From: Halocynthiibacter styelae
Lineage (GTDB): Bacteria; Pseudomonadota; Alphaproteobacteria; Rhodobacterales; Rhodobacteraceae
Direction of reading: 5' to 3'
NCBI RefSeq assembly: GCF_016123485.1
Contig: NZ_JADCKQ010000021.1
Span: 1 to 40,877 of the forward strand
DNA: 40,877 nucleotides
A program made the position numbers and the translations under genes. The notes under the pieces were generated by a model, which was not told the DNA's origin, ran no database searches, and worked only from the letters and a program-made list of their open reading frames with translations. This document shows, in pieces, positions 16,715 to 25,281 of the stretch (within the stretch, counting starts at the first letter, position 1; every line of letters begins with the position of its first letter).

Positions 16715-17529
16715 GACGCATGTCATGGTTCAACGTCACATCCCTGACTTTCGGGCTGGCGTTCCTTTATCTGCCGATGCTTCTGCTGATCATCTACAGT
16801 TTCAACGAAAGCCGTCTGGTCACGGTCTGGGCCGGGTTTTCCACCAAATGGTATGGCGAACTTTTCCAGAACGAAGCCTTCCTTGATGCAGCCCTTGTGA
16901 CCCTGAAAGTCGGCTTCTTTTCCGCCACGGTCGCAACGGTTCTTGGCACCATGGCCGCCTGGATACTGGTGCGTGGTGGCAAGTTCTTTGGCCGCACGCT
17001 GTTTTCCGGCATGATCTATGCGCCGCTGGTGATGCCCGAAGTCATCACCGGGTTGTCGCTGTTGCTGTTGTTCATCGCCATCGGCATGGATCGCGGCGTG
17101 ATGACCATCGTGCTGGCCCATACAACATTTTCTATGTGTTACGTGTCTGTTGTGGTGTCCTCGCGTCTTGTGGCTTTTGACAAATCTATGGAAGAAGCCG
17201 CACTTGATCTGGGCTGCACGCCCGCATCTGCCTTCTTCCTTGTGACGCTGCCACTGATCGCCCCTGCGGTTCTGTCGGGCTGGTTGCTGGCGTTTACGCT
17301 ATCGCTGGATGACCTTGTGATCGCAAGCTTTGCGGCGGGGCCAAGTTCCACCACCCTGCCGATCAAAATCTTCAGTTCCGTGCGCCTGGGCGTGACACCT
17401 GAAATCAACGCGCTGTCGACGATCATGATCTCTATCGTGGCCATCGGTGTGATCACGGCATCCCTTGTAACCAAACAGGCAATCGCCCGCGCAAAACGGG
17501 ATGAACAGAAGGCAATTCAGGATGGATAA
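16711..17529 (+). CDS. potI: Polyamine ABC transporter permease
   Basis: 272 residues with six transmembrane segments and EAA loop ALDLGCTPASAFFLVTLP. It starts in an ATGA overlap with potH, so translation is coupled. It pairs with PotH in the inner membrane. A second ATG three codons inside is an alternative start. Confidence 0.92.
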   Translation: MRRMSWFNVTSLTFGLAFLYLPMLLLIIYSFNESRLVTVWAGFSTKWYGELFQNEAFLDAALVTLKVGFFSATVATVLGTMAAWILVRGGKFFGRTLFSGMIYAPLVMPEVITGLSLLLLFIAIGMDRGVMTIVLAHTTFSMCYVSVVVSSRLVAFDKSMEEAALDLGCTPASAFFLVTLPLIAPAVLSGWLLAFTLSLDDLVIASFAAGPSSTTLPIKIFSSVRLGVTPEINALSTIMISIVAIGVITASLVTKQAIARAKRDEQKAIQDG

Positions 17530-18862
17530 GTTTGAAAAATCCTTCACGGGTTACACCGAAACCTTTGGTGTGCCTGACCGGATTGAACTGATGTTATGTG
17601 ATCTCAACGGTATCCTGCGTGGCAAATGGCTGCCCGGTGATCAGACTGGCAAATTTGCCAAAGGCGATGTGCGCCTGCCGCTGTCGACCTATGCCCCGAA
17701 TATTCTGGGGGAAGAGGTTGAGGAAACCGGGCTTGGCATCGTGGCCGGTGACCCGGATGGTCGCCTTGTGCCGGTGGAAAGCAGTCTTGCGCCTGTGCCC
17801 TGGGCTAAGGGCAACGTTGCGCAGATGCTGGTGGAAATGGTCGAAGCGGGCAAGGATGACAATCCCCTGTCCCCGCGCGGCATCCTACAATCTGTGCTGG
17901 ATCGCTTTGCGGCAAAAGACATGTTCCCGGTGGTGGCAAGCGAGCTTGAGTTTTACATCTTCAAGCCCCGTGCCAATGCCTCTGACGCCCCACAGCCCCC
18001 GGCGCGCACGCCAGATGCCCAAAATTACGATCTGGAAATTCTGGATCGTCAGGAAGACATTCTGACCGAAATTCAGGCGGCCTGCGCAGCCCAGGGCCTG
18101 GCGACAGATACATTGATTGCGGAATACGGTCCTGGCCAGTTTGAGATCAACTTTCACCACACAGGCGATGTCCTGCGTGCCGCTGACACCGCCCTATTGT
18201 TCCGCCGCCTTGTGCGCGCAGTTGTGGCGCGCCATGGCATGGAAGCCAGCTTTATGGCGAAACCCTATGCAGAATTCCCGGGCAATGGGATGCACCTGCA
18301 CGCCTCTCTGGTGAATGGCGCAGGCGACAATGTGTTCTCAGCAGATGAAGGCGTGGGCGAGACCCTGCAAAACGCTGTCGCAGGTGTGTTGTCCACCATG
18401 GCCGATCTTCAGGCGATCTTTGCCCCGCATATGAACAGCTATCGCCGGTTCCAGCCAAACAGTTTCGCGCCGACCGCGCCGGATTGGGCGCTGGACCACC
18501 GCGGCGCATCTGTCCGCATTCCGGCCACAAAAGGCCCCGGTGCGCGACTGGAGCACCGCATTTCCGGCGCGGATGTGAATCCTTATCTGGCGTTTGCAGC
18601 GATCCTTGGTGGCATGTTGCACGGGATTGAAACCAAACCCGCCCTGCCCCTGTCTCTGGACGACCCACAGGCCACACCATCCGCCCCCCTTGGCCATGAC
18701 TGGCTGATGGCGGTGGAACGGTTTGCACAGGCAGATATTGCAGCCACGATCTTCGGCACAGAATACCGCGATATCTACGCCACCCTGCGCCGGGACGAGA
18801 TCAGCAAAATCGCAACCCGCCTGACACAGGTGGAATATGAGGTCTACCTTGGCCGCCTCTGA
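17522..18862 (+). CDS. puuA: Gamma-glutamylpolyamine synthetase, glutamine-synthetase family (copy 2)
   Basis: About 446 residues with the glutamine synthetase catalytic domain: ELEFY, GPGQFEINF, MHLHAS and RLEHRISG mark the metal and substrate positions. It overlaps potI by 8 bases, so it is part of the transporter operon. It is clearly diverged from copy 1 at 11239-12633, for example in the central metal loop and the C-terminal third. A different amine substrate is therefore likely. The start at 17522 is chosen over 17501 because it needs the smaller overlap with potI. Confidence 0.88.
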   Translation: MDKFEKSFTGYTETFGVPDRIELMLCDLNGILRGKWLPGDQTGKFAKGDVRLPLSTYAPNILGEEVEETGLGIVAGDPDGRLVPVESSLAPVPWAKGNVAQMLVEMVEAGKDDNPLSPRGILQSVLDRFAAKDMFPVVASELEFYIFKPRANASDAPQPPARTPDAQNYDLEILDRQEDILTEIQAACAAQGLATDTLIAEYGPGQFEINFHHTGDVLRAADTALLFRRLVRAVVARHGMEASFMAKPYAEFPGNGMHLHASLVNGAGDNVFSADEGVGETLQNAVAGVLSTMADLQAIFAPHMNSYRRFQPNSFAPTAPDWALDHRGASVRIPATKGPGARLEHRISGADVNPYLAFAAILGGMLHGIETKPALPLSLDDPQATPSAPLGHDWLMAVERFAQADIAATIFGTEYRDIYATLRRDEISKIATRLTQVEYEVYLGRL

Positions 18863-20210
18863 GCAGCCCCTTGATCGCATCTACGAACCAGCTGCCTATG
18901 GCAGGCTGCCGGTTCAGCAGTGCTTTTGGCACACCACCGCTGATCCCCTGACATATCCCGCGCTGGAAGGCGATCTGATCTGCGACATCGCCGTGATCGG
19001 CGCGGGTTACACCGGCCTGTCCGCCACCCATCGTCTGACCGGCGAAGATGTTGTCGTGCTTGAGGCCGAACAACCCGGCTGGGGCGCTTCCGGGCGCAAT
19101 GGTGGCTTTTGCTGTCTGGGTGGTGCCCATCTGGAAACCGGGGACATCCTGAAAGCTTACGGACCAGAGGAAACCCAGACCTGGGCCATGGCGCAGCGCG
19201 CCTCGGTCGATCATGTCGCTGAATTTCTCGACAGTGCTGGCGAAGATGCCGACCGGCATTCCAAAGGCGAAACCATCCTGGCCCACCGGGCCTCCCTTGT
19301 GGAACCATTGCGCGAAGGGCAGGAATATTTCCGTCAGATCTATGGCATGAAGGCCGAATTCCTGCCCCGTGATGCCCTGGCAGAACATGGCCTTGGGCCG
19401 GACAGGCAAAACAGCTTTCACGCCGCCCTGACCAACCCCATCGGCTTTGCGCTCAACCCTTACAAATATACCCGCGCCCTTGCGCAGGCTGTGACCGCCT
19501 CGGACGCACGTATCTTTGGCGACACCCCGGTGATACGCCATTATCACCAGGACGGGCTGCACCATCTGCACACGCCCACCGGCCACCTGCGGGCAAGTCG
19601 TGTGATCTGGGCGACCAATGGTTACACGTCAGAAAACACGCCCCATATCCTGCGCGGTAAATTTCTGCCGGTGCAGTCCAATATCCTGCTGACCCGCCCC
19701 CTGACGGACAGCGAAATGCAGGATCAGAACTGGACCTCGCGCCAGATGTGTTATGACACGCGCAATCTGCTGCATTACTTCCGCTTGCTGCCCGACAACC
19801 GCATGTTATTCGGCATGCGCGGCGCCACATCTGCCAACCCCCAGGCCTTTGACACAGCCCGTCAGAACACCCGCACACATTTCGACAAGATGTTCCCGGC
19901 CTGGCGCAACGTGGAAACGCCCTATTTCTGGTCCGGCCTGATTGCCGGTGCCCGCCGCTTTGTGCCCTTTGCCGGGCCTCTCAAAGGTCTGCCCAACAGC
20001 TATGCCGCCATGTGTTACCACGGCAACGGTGTCGCCATGGGCAGTTACTGCGGCAAGCTGGTTGCGGAAAGCCTGCTGAACGTAAAACATACCACGCCTG
20101 CCCCGGATTTCCTGTCGCGCCCCCTTGCGACTTTCCCCTTCCGGCGTTATCGGCGGCATATCCTGCCACTTCTGTACCAATGGTATAATCTGAAAGACGG
20201 CCCGCTGTGA
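18837..20210 (+). CDS. puuB: FAD-dependent gamma-glutamylpolyamine oxidase-like protein (copy 2)
   Basis: 457 residues, DAO superfamily. The FAD motif VIGAGYTGLSATHRL begins near residue 50, followed by GWGASGRNGGFCCLGG and a C-terminal YHGNGVAMGSY. It is predicted to oxidise the product of the preceding synthetase. The ATG overlaps that gene by 26 bases and has AGGTGG 5 bases upstream. A TTG start a few codons later would shorten the overlap and cannot be excluded. It is only distantly similar to copy 1, consistent with a separate specialised pair. Confidence 0.86.
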   Translation: MRSTLAASEQPLDRIYEPAAYGRLPVQQCFWHTTADPLTYPALEGDLICDIAVIGAGYTGLSATHRLTGEDVVVLEAEQPGWGASGRNGGFCCLGGAHLETGDILKAYGPEETQTWAMAQRASVDHVAEFLDSAGEDADRHSKGETILAHRASLVEPLREGQEYFRQIYGMKAEFLPRDALAEHGLGPDRQNSFHAALTNPIGFALNPYKYTRALAQAVTASDARIFGDTPVIRHYHQDGLHHLHTPTGHLRASRVIWATNGYTSENTPHILRGKFLPVQSNILLTRPLTDSEMQDQNWTSRQMCYDTRNLLHYFRLLPDNRMLFGMRGATSANPQAFDTARQNTRTHFDKMFPAWRNVETPYFWSGLIAGARRFVPFAGPLKGLPNSYAAMCYHGNGVAMGSYCGKLVAESLLNVKHTTPAPDFLSRPLATFPFRRYRRHILPLLYQWYNLKDGPL

Positions 20211-20235
20211 TCCGGCCCTGACGAAGGTGAACCCA

Positions 20236-20961
20236 ATGATAAAATCCCTGAAAATCGGCGTTCTGGAAACCGGCCTGCCCCCTGAAGAACTGGCGCCCGA
20301 TTTCGGCAACTACCCTTCTATGGTCGAAAACTGGCTGAAACCGCTGTCCGCGCAATATGACACGAAATTCACCTTCTATCCTGTGCTGTCCGGCGACATC
20401 CCGCAGGATGGCGCACAGGCCGATATCTGGGTGATCACCGGATCAAAATTTGGCGTCTACGAAGACCATGCCTGGATTGCGCCGCTTGAAAATCTGATCC
20501 GCGACGCAAAGGCCAAAAACGCCTTGATGATTGGCATTTGTTTCGGCCACCAACTGATCGCCCAGGCCCTTGGCGGCACTGTGCGCAAATCTGACAAAGG
20601 CTGGGGCGTTGGTCCGCATATCTATGACACCAGCACATGGCCCAAAGCCCTTGGCGACACGCCTGCCAGCCTTAATCTGCAAGCCTATCATCAGGACCAG
20701 GTCGAAGTGCTGCCGGAAGGCGCACAGACCATCGCAAGTTCTGACTTCTGTGAACATGCCGCGCTCTGGTATCCGGGGTTTGCCATCACCGTGCAGGGCC
20801 ATCCTGAGTTTTCAAAAGACTACGCCAGCGCCCTGATTGAAAGCCGTCGCGGCACGGTTCTGTCAGAAGCCGACGCAGACCAGGGCCAGGATTATATGTC
20901 CCGCGACATCACCGCCCCCGCGCTTGCAGAAATGATCGCAGCCCACTTGGATCAGCTATGA
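20236..20961 (+). CDS. Class I glutamine amidotransferase-like protein
   Basis: About 241 residues with the type 1 amidotransferase triad: Cys102 in GICFGHQLI, His189 and Glu191 in QGHPEF. It resembles free-standing GMP-synthase-type amidotransferases rather than the classical PuuD peptidase C26 form. By position it may hydrolyse gamma-glutamyl-GABA or another gamma-glutamyl product. AAGGTG lies 6 bases before the ATG; an in-frame GTG at 20227 overlaps this site and is rejected. Confidence 0.85.
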   Translation: MIKSLKIGVLETGLPPEELAPDFGNYPSMVENWLKPLSAQYDTKFTFYPVLSGDIPQDGAQADIWVITGSKFGVYEDHAWIAPLENLIRDAKAKNALMIGICFGHQLIAQALGGTVRKSDKGWGVGPHIYDTSTWPKALGDTPASLNLQAYHQDQVEVLPEGAQTIASSDFCEHAALWYPGFAITVQGHPEFSKDYASALIESRRGTVLSEADADQGQDYMSRDITAPALAEMIAAHLDQL

Positions 20962-21548
20962 AACGGTTCTTCTTCGGGTACGGATCGCTTGTGCACAAAG
21001 GCACCCATGATCACGCCAATCACGCCCCTGCCCGCCTGCAAGGCTGGAAGCGCGTCTGGGTCGCAACCCCTGCCCGCGCCCTGCCATATCTCTCCGTCAT
21101 CCGCGACGCAAACAGCGCGATTGACGGCCTCATCGCTGAAGTACCCGATCAGGGCTGGGAGGCGTTGGATCAACGTGAAGCCGCCTATCAGCGCGTGCCT
21201 TTGGAGCCGGAACTGACGCATCAGATGACGGATATGCCTGCGGACAGCCTGACCGTCGTATATTCCGTCTCCCCCGATGATCAGCAGCCTGTCAGCGATA
21301 AAAATCCGATCCTGCTGTCCTATCTCGATGTGGTCGTGCAGGGCTATTTTGATGTCTTTGGCGGCGACGGCGTTGATCATTTCTTCGACACCACCTTCAA
21401 CTGGACGGGCAGCTATCTGGATGATCGCGTGGCACCGATCTATCCGCGTGCGCAACTCTGTGATCCCGGCCTTCAGGCAGAAACAGACACGCGCCTTGCC
21501 GCAATGGGCCAGACGCGTGTGATGCAGGCAGATTTTCCGCTCTGGTGA
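20958..21548 (+). CDS. Gamma-glutamylcyclotransferase-fold protein
   Basis: 196 residues. The N terminus FFFGYGSLV matches the substrate-binding loop of the GGCT/AIG2-like fold, and Glu74 in DQREAAYQRV is the expected catalytic acid. The family converts gamma-glutamyl compounds to 5-oxoproline plus the free amine. It is joined to the amidotransferase by an ATGA overlap and ends the polyamine operon. This suggests it removes the gamma-glutamyl group from a pathway intermediate or recycles excess adduct. The function is inference. Its stop codon directly abuts the stop of the opposing MATE gene. Confidence 0.82.
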   Translation: MKRFFFGYGSLVHKGTHDHANHAPARLQGWKRVWVATPARALPYLSVIRDANSAIDGLIAEVPDQGWEALDQREAAYQRVPLEPELTHQMTDMPADSLTVVYSVSPDDQQPVSDKNPILLSYLDVVVQGYFDVFGGDGVDHFFDTTFNWTGSYLDDRVAPIYPRAQLCDPGLQAETDTRLAAMGQTRVMQADFPLW

Positions 21549-22943
21549 TTATCTGCGCAGTGAAAACAGTGCCATAAGCCGACCCTGACGGGAAAACTCC
21601 TGCGGTTTTGCAGGTGCCGTGCCCCGCGCCATCACGCGTTTTGCCAGAACATAAGCAAGCGCACCGAAAATCACGCCACCTGTGGCCTGACCGATCAACA
21701 CGCCCGGCGCGCCAAACCACGCAGCCCCAACCCAGACAAAGGGAATGGTGCCCAGCGTGTGGCGGCCCCAGTTGATCCAGGTCGAATAAAACGGATGGCC
21801 CAGGTTGTTAAACGCCGCGTTGCCGACAAAGATCACACCGTTGAAAAAGAACATCAGCGACAGCGGCCCACAGAACAGAAACACCAGCGTCAGGGTCAGG
21901 CCCTCGGCGGCAAACATGCCCGCAATCAGCGGGCGCAGCAGGAACAACAACCCTGACATCGCGACCACCCAAAGCACCAGGAATTTCAGCCCTTCCATAA
22001 AGGCCTGGCTCACCCGGTCTTGCTGGCCTGCGCCTGCGTTCTGGCCGATGATCGGGCCAATCGCGCCGGACAAGGCAAACACCGCGCCAAAGGCCACCGG
22101 TGTCAAACGCCCAACAATCGCCATCCCCGCAACAGCCGCCTCGCCATAGGCCGCCATGGATCGCGTGACAAACGCCTGGCCCAAGGGGGTTGCGAATTGC
22201 GTCAGGATCGCCGGGATTGCGATGGTCAGGATGGCTGGGAAATCTTCGCGGAATTCGTCGGATGTGGGTTTTTGCAACCCGCCGTAATGTTTGAAAATCG
22301 GGTAAAGCGACGCCGCCGCAATCGCAAAACGAGACGCAACAGACGCCAGTGCCGCCCCCGTCAGATCAAGGTTCAGACCAAAGATCAGGATCGGGTCCAG
22401 CACCGCATTCACAACACCCGCAAGAATGGTTGCAAACATCGCCCGTTTCGCCGCCCCATGGGCCCGCAAAATCGCCCCGCCAATCATCCCGATGATCAGC
22501 AATGGCAAAGCCGGAACAATGATTTGCATATAGCTGACTGCCAGATCCTGTGTTTCCCCCGTGGCGCCCATCAGCCCCACCAGGAAATGCAGGTTCATCC
22601 AGATTGCAGCCGCAAAAAGCGCGCCAACACCAACGCCGTATAACATCGCGCTGGCTGCCCGACGGCTGGCCATTTGTGTGTCGCCCTGGCCCAAGGCGCG
22701 CGCAACCAATGCGCCCGCCGCAATCGACATGCCGATCCCAAAACTTGAGGTGAAAAACAGGATTGCGCCCGCATATCCGACTGCCGCTGCAAGCTCTGCT
22801 TTGCCCAGCATGGAAATGAAAACCATATCCACGAAATCAACCAGAAAGATCGCCATCAACCCGATAGAGGCCGTCAGCGACATGGTCGTCACGTGTTTGA
22901 ATAAGTTCCCGGTAAGGAATTTGGCCTGAGGATTATCGGACAT
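21549..22943 (-). CDS. MATE family multidrug/toxin efflux transporter
   Basis: 464 residues with about twelve transmembrane segments in two related halves, in the MatE (NorM-like) pattern with conserved small/Gly-rich helices and GATGETQDLAVSYMQI in the first half. It exchanges cations for organic substrates across the inner membrane. AGGAG lies 6 bases before the ATG. An 18-bp inverted repeat sits upstream. Its stop is adjacent to the stop of the polyamine operon with no intervening base. Confidence 0.9.
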   Translation of the reverse strand: MSDNPQAKFLTGNLFKHVTTMSLTASIGLMAIFLVDFVDMVFISMLGKAELAAAVGYAGAILFFTSSFGIGMSIAAGALVARALGQGDTQMASRRAASAMLYGVGVGALFAAAIWMNLHFLVGLMGATGETQDLAVSYMQIIVPALPLLIIGMIGGAILRAHGAAKRAMFATILAGVVNAVLDPILIFGLNLDLTGAALASVASRFAIAAASLYPIFKHYGGLQKPTSDEFREDFPAILTIAIPAILTQFATPLGQAFVTRSMAAYGEAAVAGMAIVGRLTPVAFGAVFALSGAIGPIIGQNAGAGQQDRVSQAFMEGLKFLVLWVVAMSGLLFLLRPLIAGMFAAEGLTLTLVFLFCGPLSLMFFFNGVIFVGNAAFNNLGHPFYSTWINWGRHTLGTIPFVWVGAAWFGAPGVLIGQATGGVIFGALAYVLAKRVMARGTAPAKPQEFSRQGRLMALFSLRR

Positions 22944-22959
22944 GCTGGCTCCTGTCGCT

Positions 22960-22977
22960 GTTCACGCCACTGTGAAC
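22960..22977. promoter_or_regulatory. Inverted repeat upstream of the MATE gene
   Basis: GTTCAC-GCCACT-GTGAAC with perfect 6-bp arms, located 17-34 bases before the MATE ATG. Such spacing fits a repressor operator, or a small hairpin in the 5' untranslated region. No regulator gene is adjacent. Confidence 0.4.
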
Positions 22978-23048
22978 GGCCCCGCGCCAAATGAAAACCT
23001 GCGCAAATGCACAGACTGCCCGCAGTCGCCATGCTTTAGTGCAAAAAA

Positions 23049-23297
23049 TCAACGTGCGCGCAGATATTGCGCGATGCCAATCAGGCTGATCACAATCCAA
23101 AACCCTTCCATCAGGGCAGACGCCAGATTGAAGTTATACCTCAGGGAAAATGCGATCAGAAACGACCCGGCCAGGTTCACAACCGGAAAGGCCAGGTCGT
23201 CAGAATTCATCCAGCGCATCTGTGTCGCCAGATAGGCCAGCCCAACCATCAAAGTGCCGCAGACACCTATGAAATCGGGCAGGCCAAGGTCACTCAT
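23049..23297 (-). CDS. Small membrane protein of the CBU_0592 type
   Basis: 82 residues with three hydrophobic segments and a conserved pattern around FPVVNLAGSFLIAFSLRYNFN, recognised as the CBU_0592-like integral membrane family of unknown function. It starts in an ATGA overlap with the gltX stop, so it is translationally coupled to gltX. No catalytic residues are evident. Confidence 0.75.
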   Translation of the reverse strand: MSDLGLPDFIGVCGTLMVGLAYLATQMRWMNSDDLAFPVVNLAGSFLIAFSLRYNFNLASALMEGFWIVISLIGIAQYLRAR

Positions 23298-24616
23298 TTC
23301 GCGCGAATGACCTGCATCAGCGGCAGAAGCTGCCCCATATCAGGCCCATGTGCCTGCCCGGTCAGCGCCTTGCGCAACGGCATAAAAAGACCACGGCCTT
23401 TGCGCCCGGTCGCGTCTTTCACAGCTTTCGTCCAGGTGCCCCAGGTCGCATCATCAAACGGCATCTCAGGCATCATGGACAGGGCTTCGGCGACGAAATC
23501 TTTGTCTTCGCCTTCAATCACCGGATCCGCACCATCGCGCAGCAAGGCCCACCAGCCTTCAAGGTCAGACAGCAATGTGATATTTTCACGCATCAAGGTC
23601 CAGAAGGCCTCAGCCTTATCCGCAGGAACACCGATTTCAGAAATGTAATCAGACACTTCTGCAAAATCACGCCCATGGTTCACTTTCGCCGTCAGCGGCT
23701 TCAGATCTTCGACGTCAAACTTTGTCGGGGCAGAACCAAACTTGGAAATGTCAAACCCATCGACCAGTTCCTGCATCTGTGAACGCAGCTCAACCGGATC
23801 AGCAGAGCCAAGGCGCGCCAGCTGTGACAGCATCGCCATAGGTTCAATCCCCTGGGCACGCAGATCACGCAGGGACAAAGTGCCCAGACGTTTGGACAGC
23901 GCCCCACCATCCGCATCGGTCAGCAGGGAATGGTGCGCAAATTCCGGCACAGCACCGCCCAGCGCTTTGATGATCTGGATCTGGGTCGCGGTGTTGGTCA
24001 CATGGTCAGAACCACGCACAACATGGGTCACGCCAAAATCAATATCGTCACAAACAGACGCAGGCGTATACAGGTACTGCCCATCCGCACGGATCAGAAC
24101 AGGATCAGACACAGACGCCGCATCAATGGAAATATCGCCAAGAACGCCGTCTTTCCATTCGATCCGTTCAAGATCCAGCTTAAACCGCCAGTGACCATTG
24201 CCACGTTCCGCCCGCAGCGCGTCTTTTTCAGCGTCGGACAGGTTCAGACCCGCGCGGTCATAAACCGGCGGCTTGCCCATGTTCAGCTGTTTCTTGCGTT
24301 TCAGGTCCAGTTCAACCGGGGTCTCAAAACATTCATAAAGACGACCAGACGCACGCAGCTGATCCATCGCCTCGTTGTAACGGTCCAGACGGTCAGACTG
24401 GCGCTCAACCCGATCCCAGGTCAGGCCCAGCCAGGTCAGGTCTTCCTTGATGCCATCAACATATTCTTCTTTAGAACGCTCAGGGTCCGTATCATCCAGA
24501 CGCAGAATAAATTGTCCGCCGTTCTGTCGTGCGATCAGGTAATTCATCAACGCGGTACGCAGGTTGCCGATATGAATATAGCCGGTGGGCGACGGTGCAA
24601 AACGGGTAGTTGTCAT
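23294..24616 (-). CDS. gltX: Glutamyl-tRNA synthetase
   Basis: 440 residues, class I. The HIGH motif is in FAPSPTGYIHIGNLRTAL, and the KMSKS-like motif is ALSKRLG. It is shorter than the main bacterial form, as in the second GltX paralogue carried by many alphaproteobacteria. It may therefore be one of two enzymes and may charge tRNA-Glu or tRNA-Gln selectively; this cannot be decided here. The 191-base region upstream has an inverted repeat and a phased array but no gene. Confidence 0.93.
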   Translation of the reverse strand: MTTTRFAPSPTGYIHIGNLRTALMNYLIARQNGGQFILRLDDTDPERSKEEYVDGIKEDLTWLGLTWDRVERQSDRLDRYNEAMDQLRASGRLYECFETPVELDLKRKKQLNMGKPPVYDRAGLNLSDAEKDALRAERGNGHWRFKLDLERIEWKDGVLGDISIDAASVSDPVLIRADGQYLYTPASVCDDIDFGVTHVVRGSDHVTNTATQIQIIKALGGAVPEFAHHSLLTDADGGALSKRLGTLSLRDLRAQGIEPMAMLSQLARLGSADPVELRSQMQELVDGFDISKFGSAPTKFDVEDLKPLTAKVNHGRDFAEVSDYISEIGVPADKAEAFWTLMRENITLLSDLEGWWALLRDGADPVIEGEDKDFVAEALSMMPEMPFDDATWGTWTKAVKDATGRKGRGLFMPLRKALTGQAHGPDMGQLLPLMQVIRAK

Positions 24617-24704
24617 CTGTTACGTTTCCTCTGATCCCTGACACAATATCAGGTCGCGCGTGGTGTTTCACACCCGCGCCCAAATGTCCAGTTTCAAGGG
24701 AAAT

Positions 24705-24732
24705 CGCCCCGTTAATACCTGTTAACAGGGCG
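24705..24732. promoter_or_regulatory. Inverted repeat in the gltX upstream region
   Basis: CGCCCcGTTAA, 6 bases, TTAACaGGGCG: 11-bp arms with one mismatch. It contains a perfect 12-base palindrome CCTGTTAACAGG. It lies about 90-115 bases before gltX and after the VOC gene. It could be an operator for gltX or, lacking a T tract, a weak end hairpin for the VOC transcript. Confidence 0.4.
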
Positions 24733-24743
24733 AACGCTGTGTA

Positions 24744-24785
24744 TGCATAGGATGTGCATGACATGTGCATGCTTTGTGCATGGCA
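24744..24785. repeat. Four TGCAT units at an exact 11-bp period
   Basis: TGCAT occurs at 24744, 24755, 24766 and 24777. The last three are embedded in TGTGCATG(A/C/G). The spacing of 11 bases is constant, close to one helical turn. It lies in the non-coding gap between the VOC gene and gltX. Confidence 0.7.
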
Positions 24786-24807
24786 TACTCAGCCCCAGAT
24801 CCGGGCT

Positions 24808-25191
24808 TTAAACATAGCTGATCACCTCGATCTCGATCCCGTCCGCATCATCAAAATAGAACCGCTTTCCAGGTTCGTAATCGCCATGATTATGTGGCGT
24901 GAACCCCAGCGCTTTGACCTTCGCTTCCACCGCATCCAGATCCTCAACAACCACCCCAATATGGTTCATCGACCCCGGGGTTTTATAGCGATCAAAGTTC
25001 ACCGGATCATTGCCCCCAGAACTGTACACCGCGATATAACTGTCCGCCCCGCCAACATGCAGCGTGGTGCCCTGATATTTCGCATCCCCCCGCCATCGCA
25101 CGTGCCAGCCAAACAGCTGATTCAGCATCTCCGCAGTGGCATCCGGATCTTTGACGGTGACGTTGACATGTTCAAGCATTGCTTCTGACAT
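24808..25191 (-). CDS. VOC family (glyoxalase-like) protein
   Basis: 127 residues with two beta-alpha-beta-beta-beta modules. Candidate metal ligands are His8 in EHVNV, His in NHIGVVV and Glu in GIEIEVISY. Members are glyoxalases, dioxygenases or resistance proteins; the reaction here is unknown. AGGAAA lies 5 bases before the ATG. It is divergent from soxR, with a sox box in the intervening promoter, so it is likely a SoxR target responding to redox-active compounds. Confidence 0.87.
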   Translation of the reverse strand: MSEAMLEHVNVTVKDPDATAEMLNQLFGWHVRWRGDAKYQGTTLHVGGADSYIAVYSSGGNDPVNFDRYKTPGSMNHIGVVVEDLDAVEAKVKALGFTPHNHGDYEPGKRFYFDDADGIEIEVISYV

Positions 25192-25235
25192 GGTATTTCC
25201 TATCGTTGATTTTATTTCATTTTTCGTGTGTAATT

Positions 25236-25253
25236 CCTCAAGCTAACTTGAGA
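25236..25253. promoter_or_regulatory. SoxR binding site (sox box)
   Basis: CCTCAAGCTAACTTGAGA is nearly the classical sox box, a palindrome of CCTCAAG/CTTGAGG halves around a 4-base centre. For the VOC gene, TTGATC (25257-25252) and TACACA (25232-25227) are separated by 19 bases with the box between them. That long spacer is characteristic of MerR-family activation. Confidence 0.85.
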
Positions 25254-25281
25254 TCAAGCAAAAGATTCGAAAGGCCAGATC

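Noticed and set aside
20227-20235. Upstream GTG as the start of the amidotransferase
   Set aside because: It overlaps the AAGGTG ribosome site of the ATG at 20236, which is at ideal spacing.
24744-24785. The TGCAT array as a CRISPR
   Set aside because: Units are only 5-8 bases at an 11-base period, with no spacers of CRISPR length and no cas genes.
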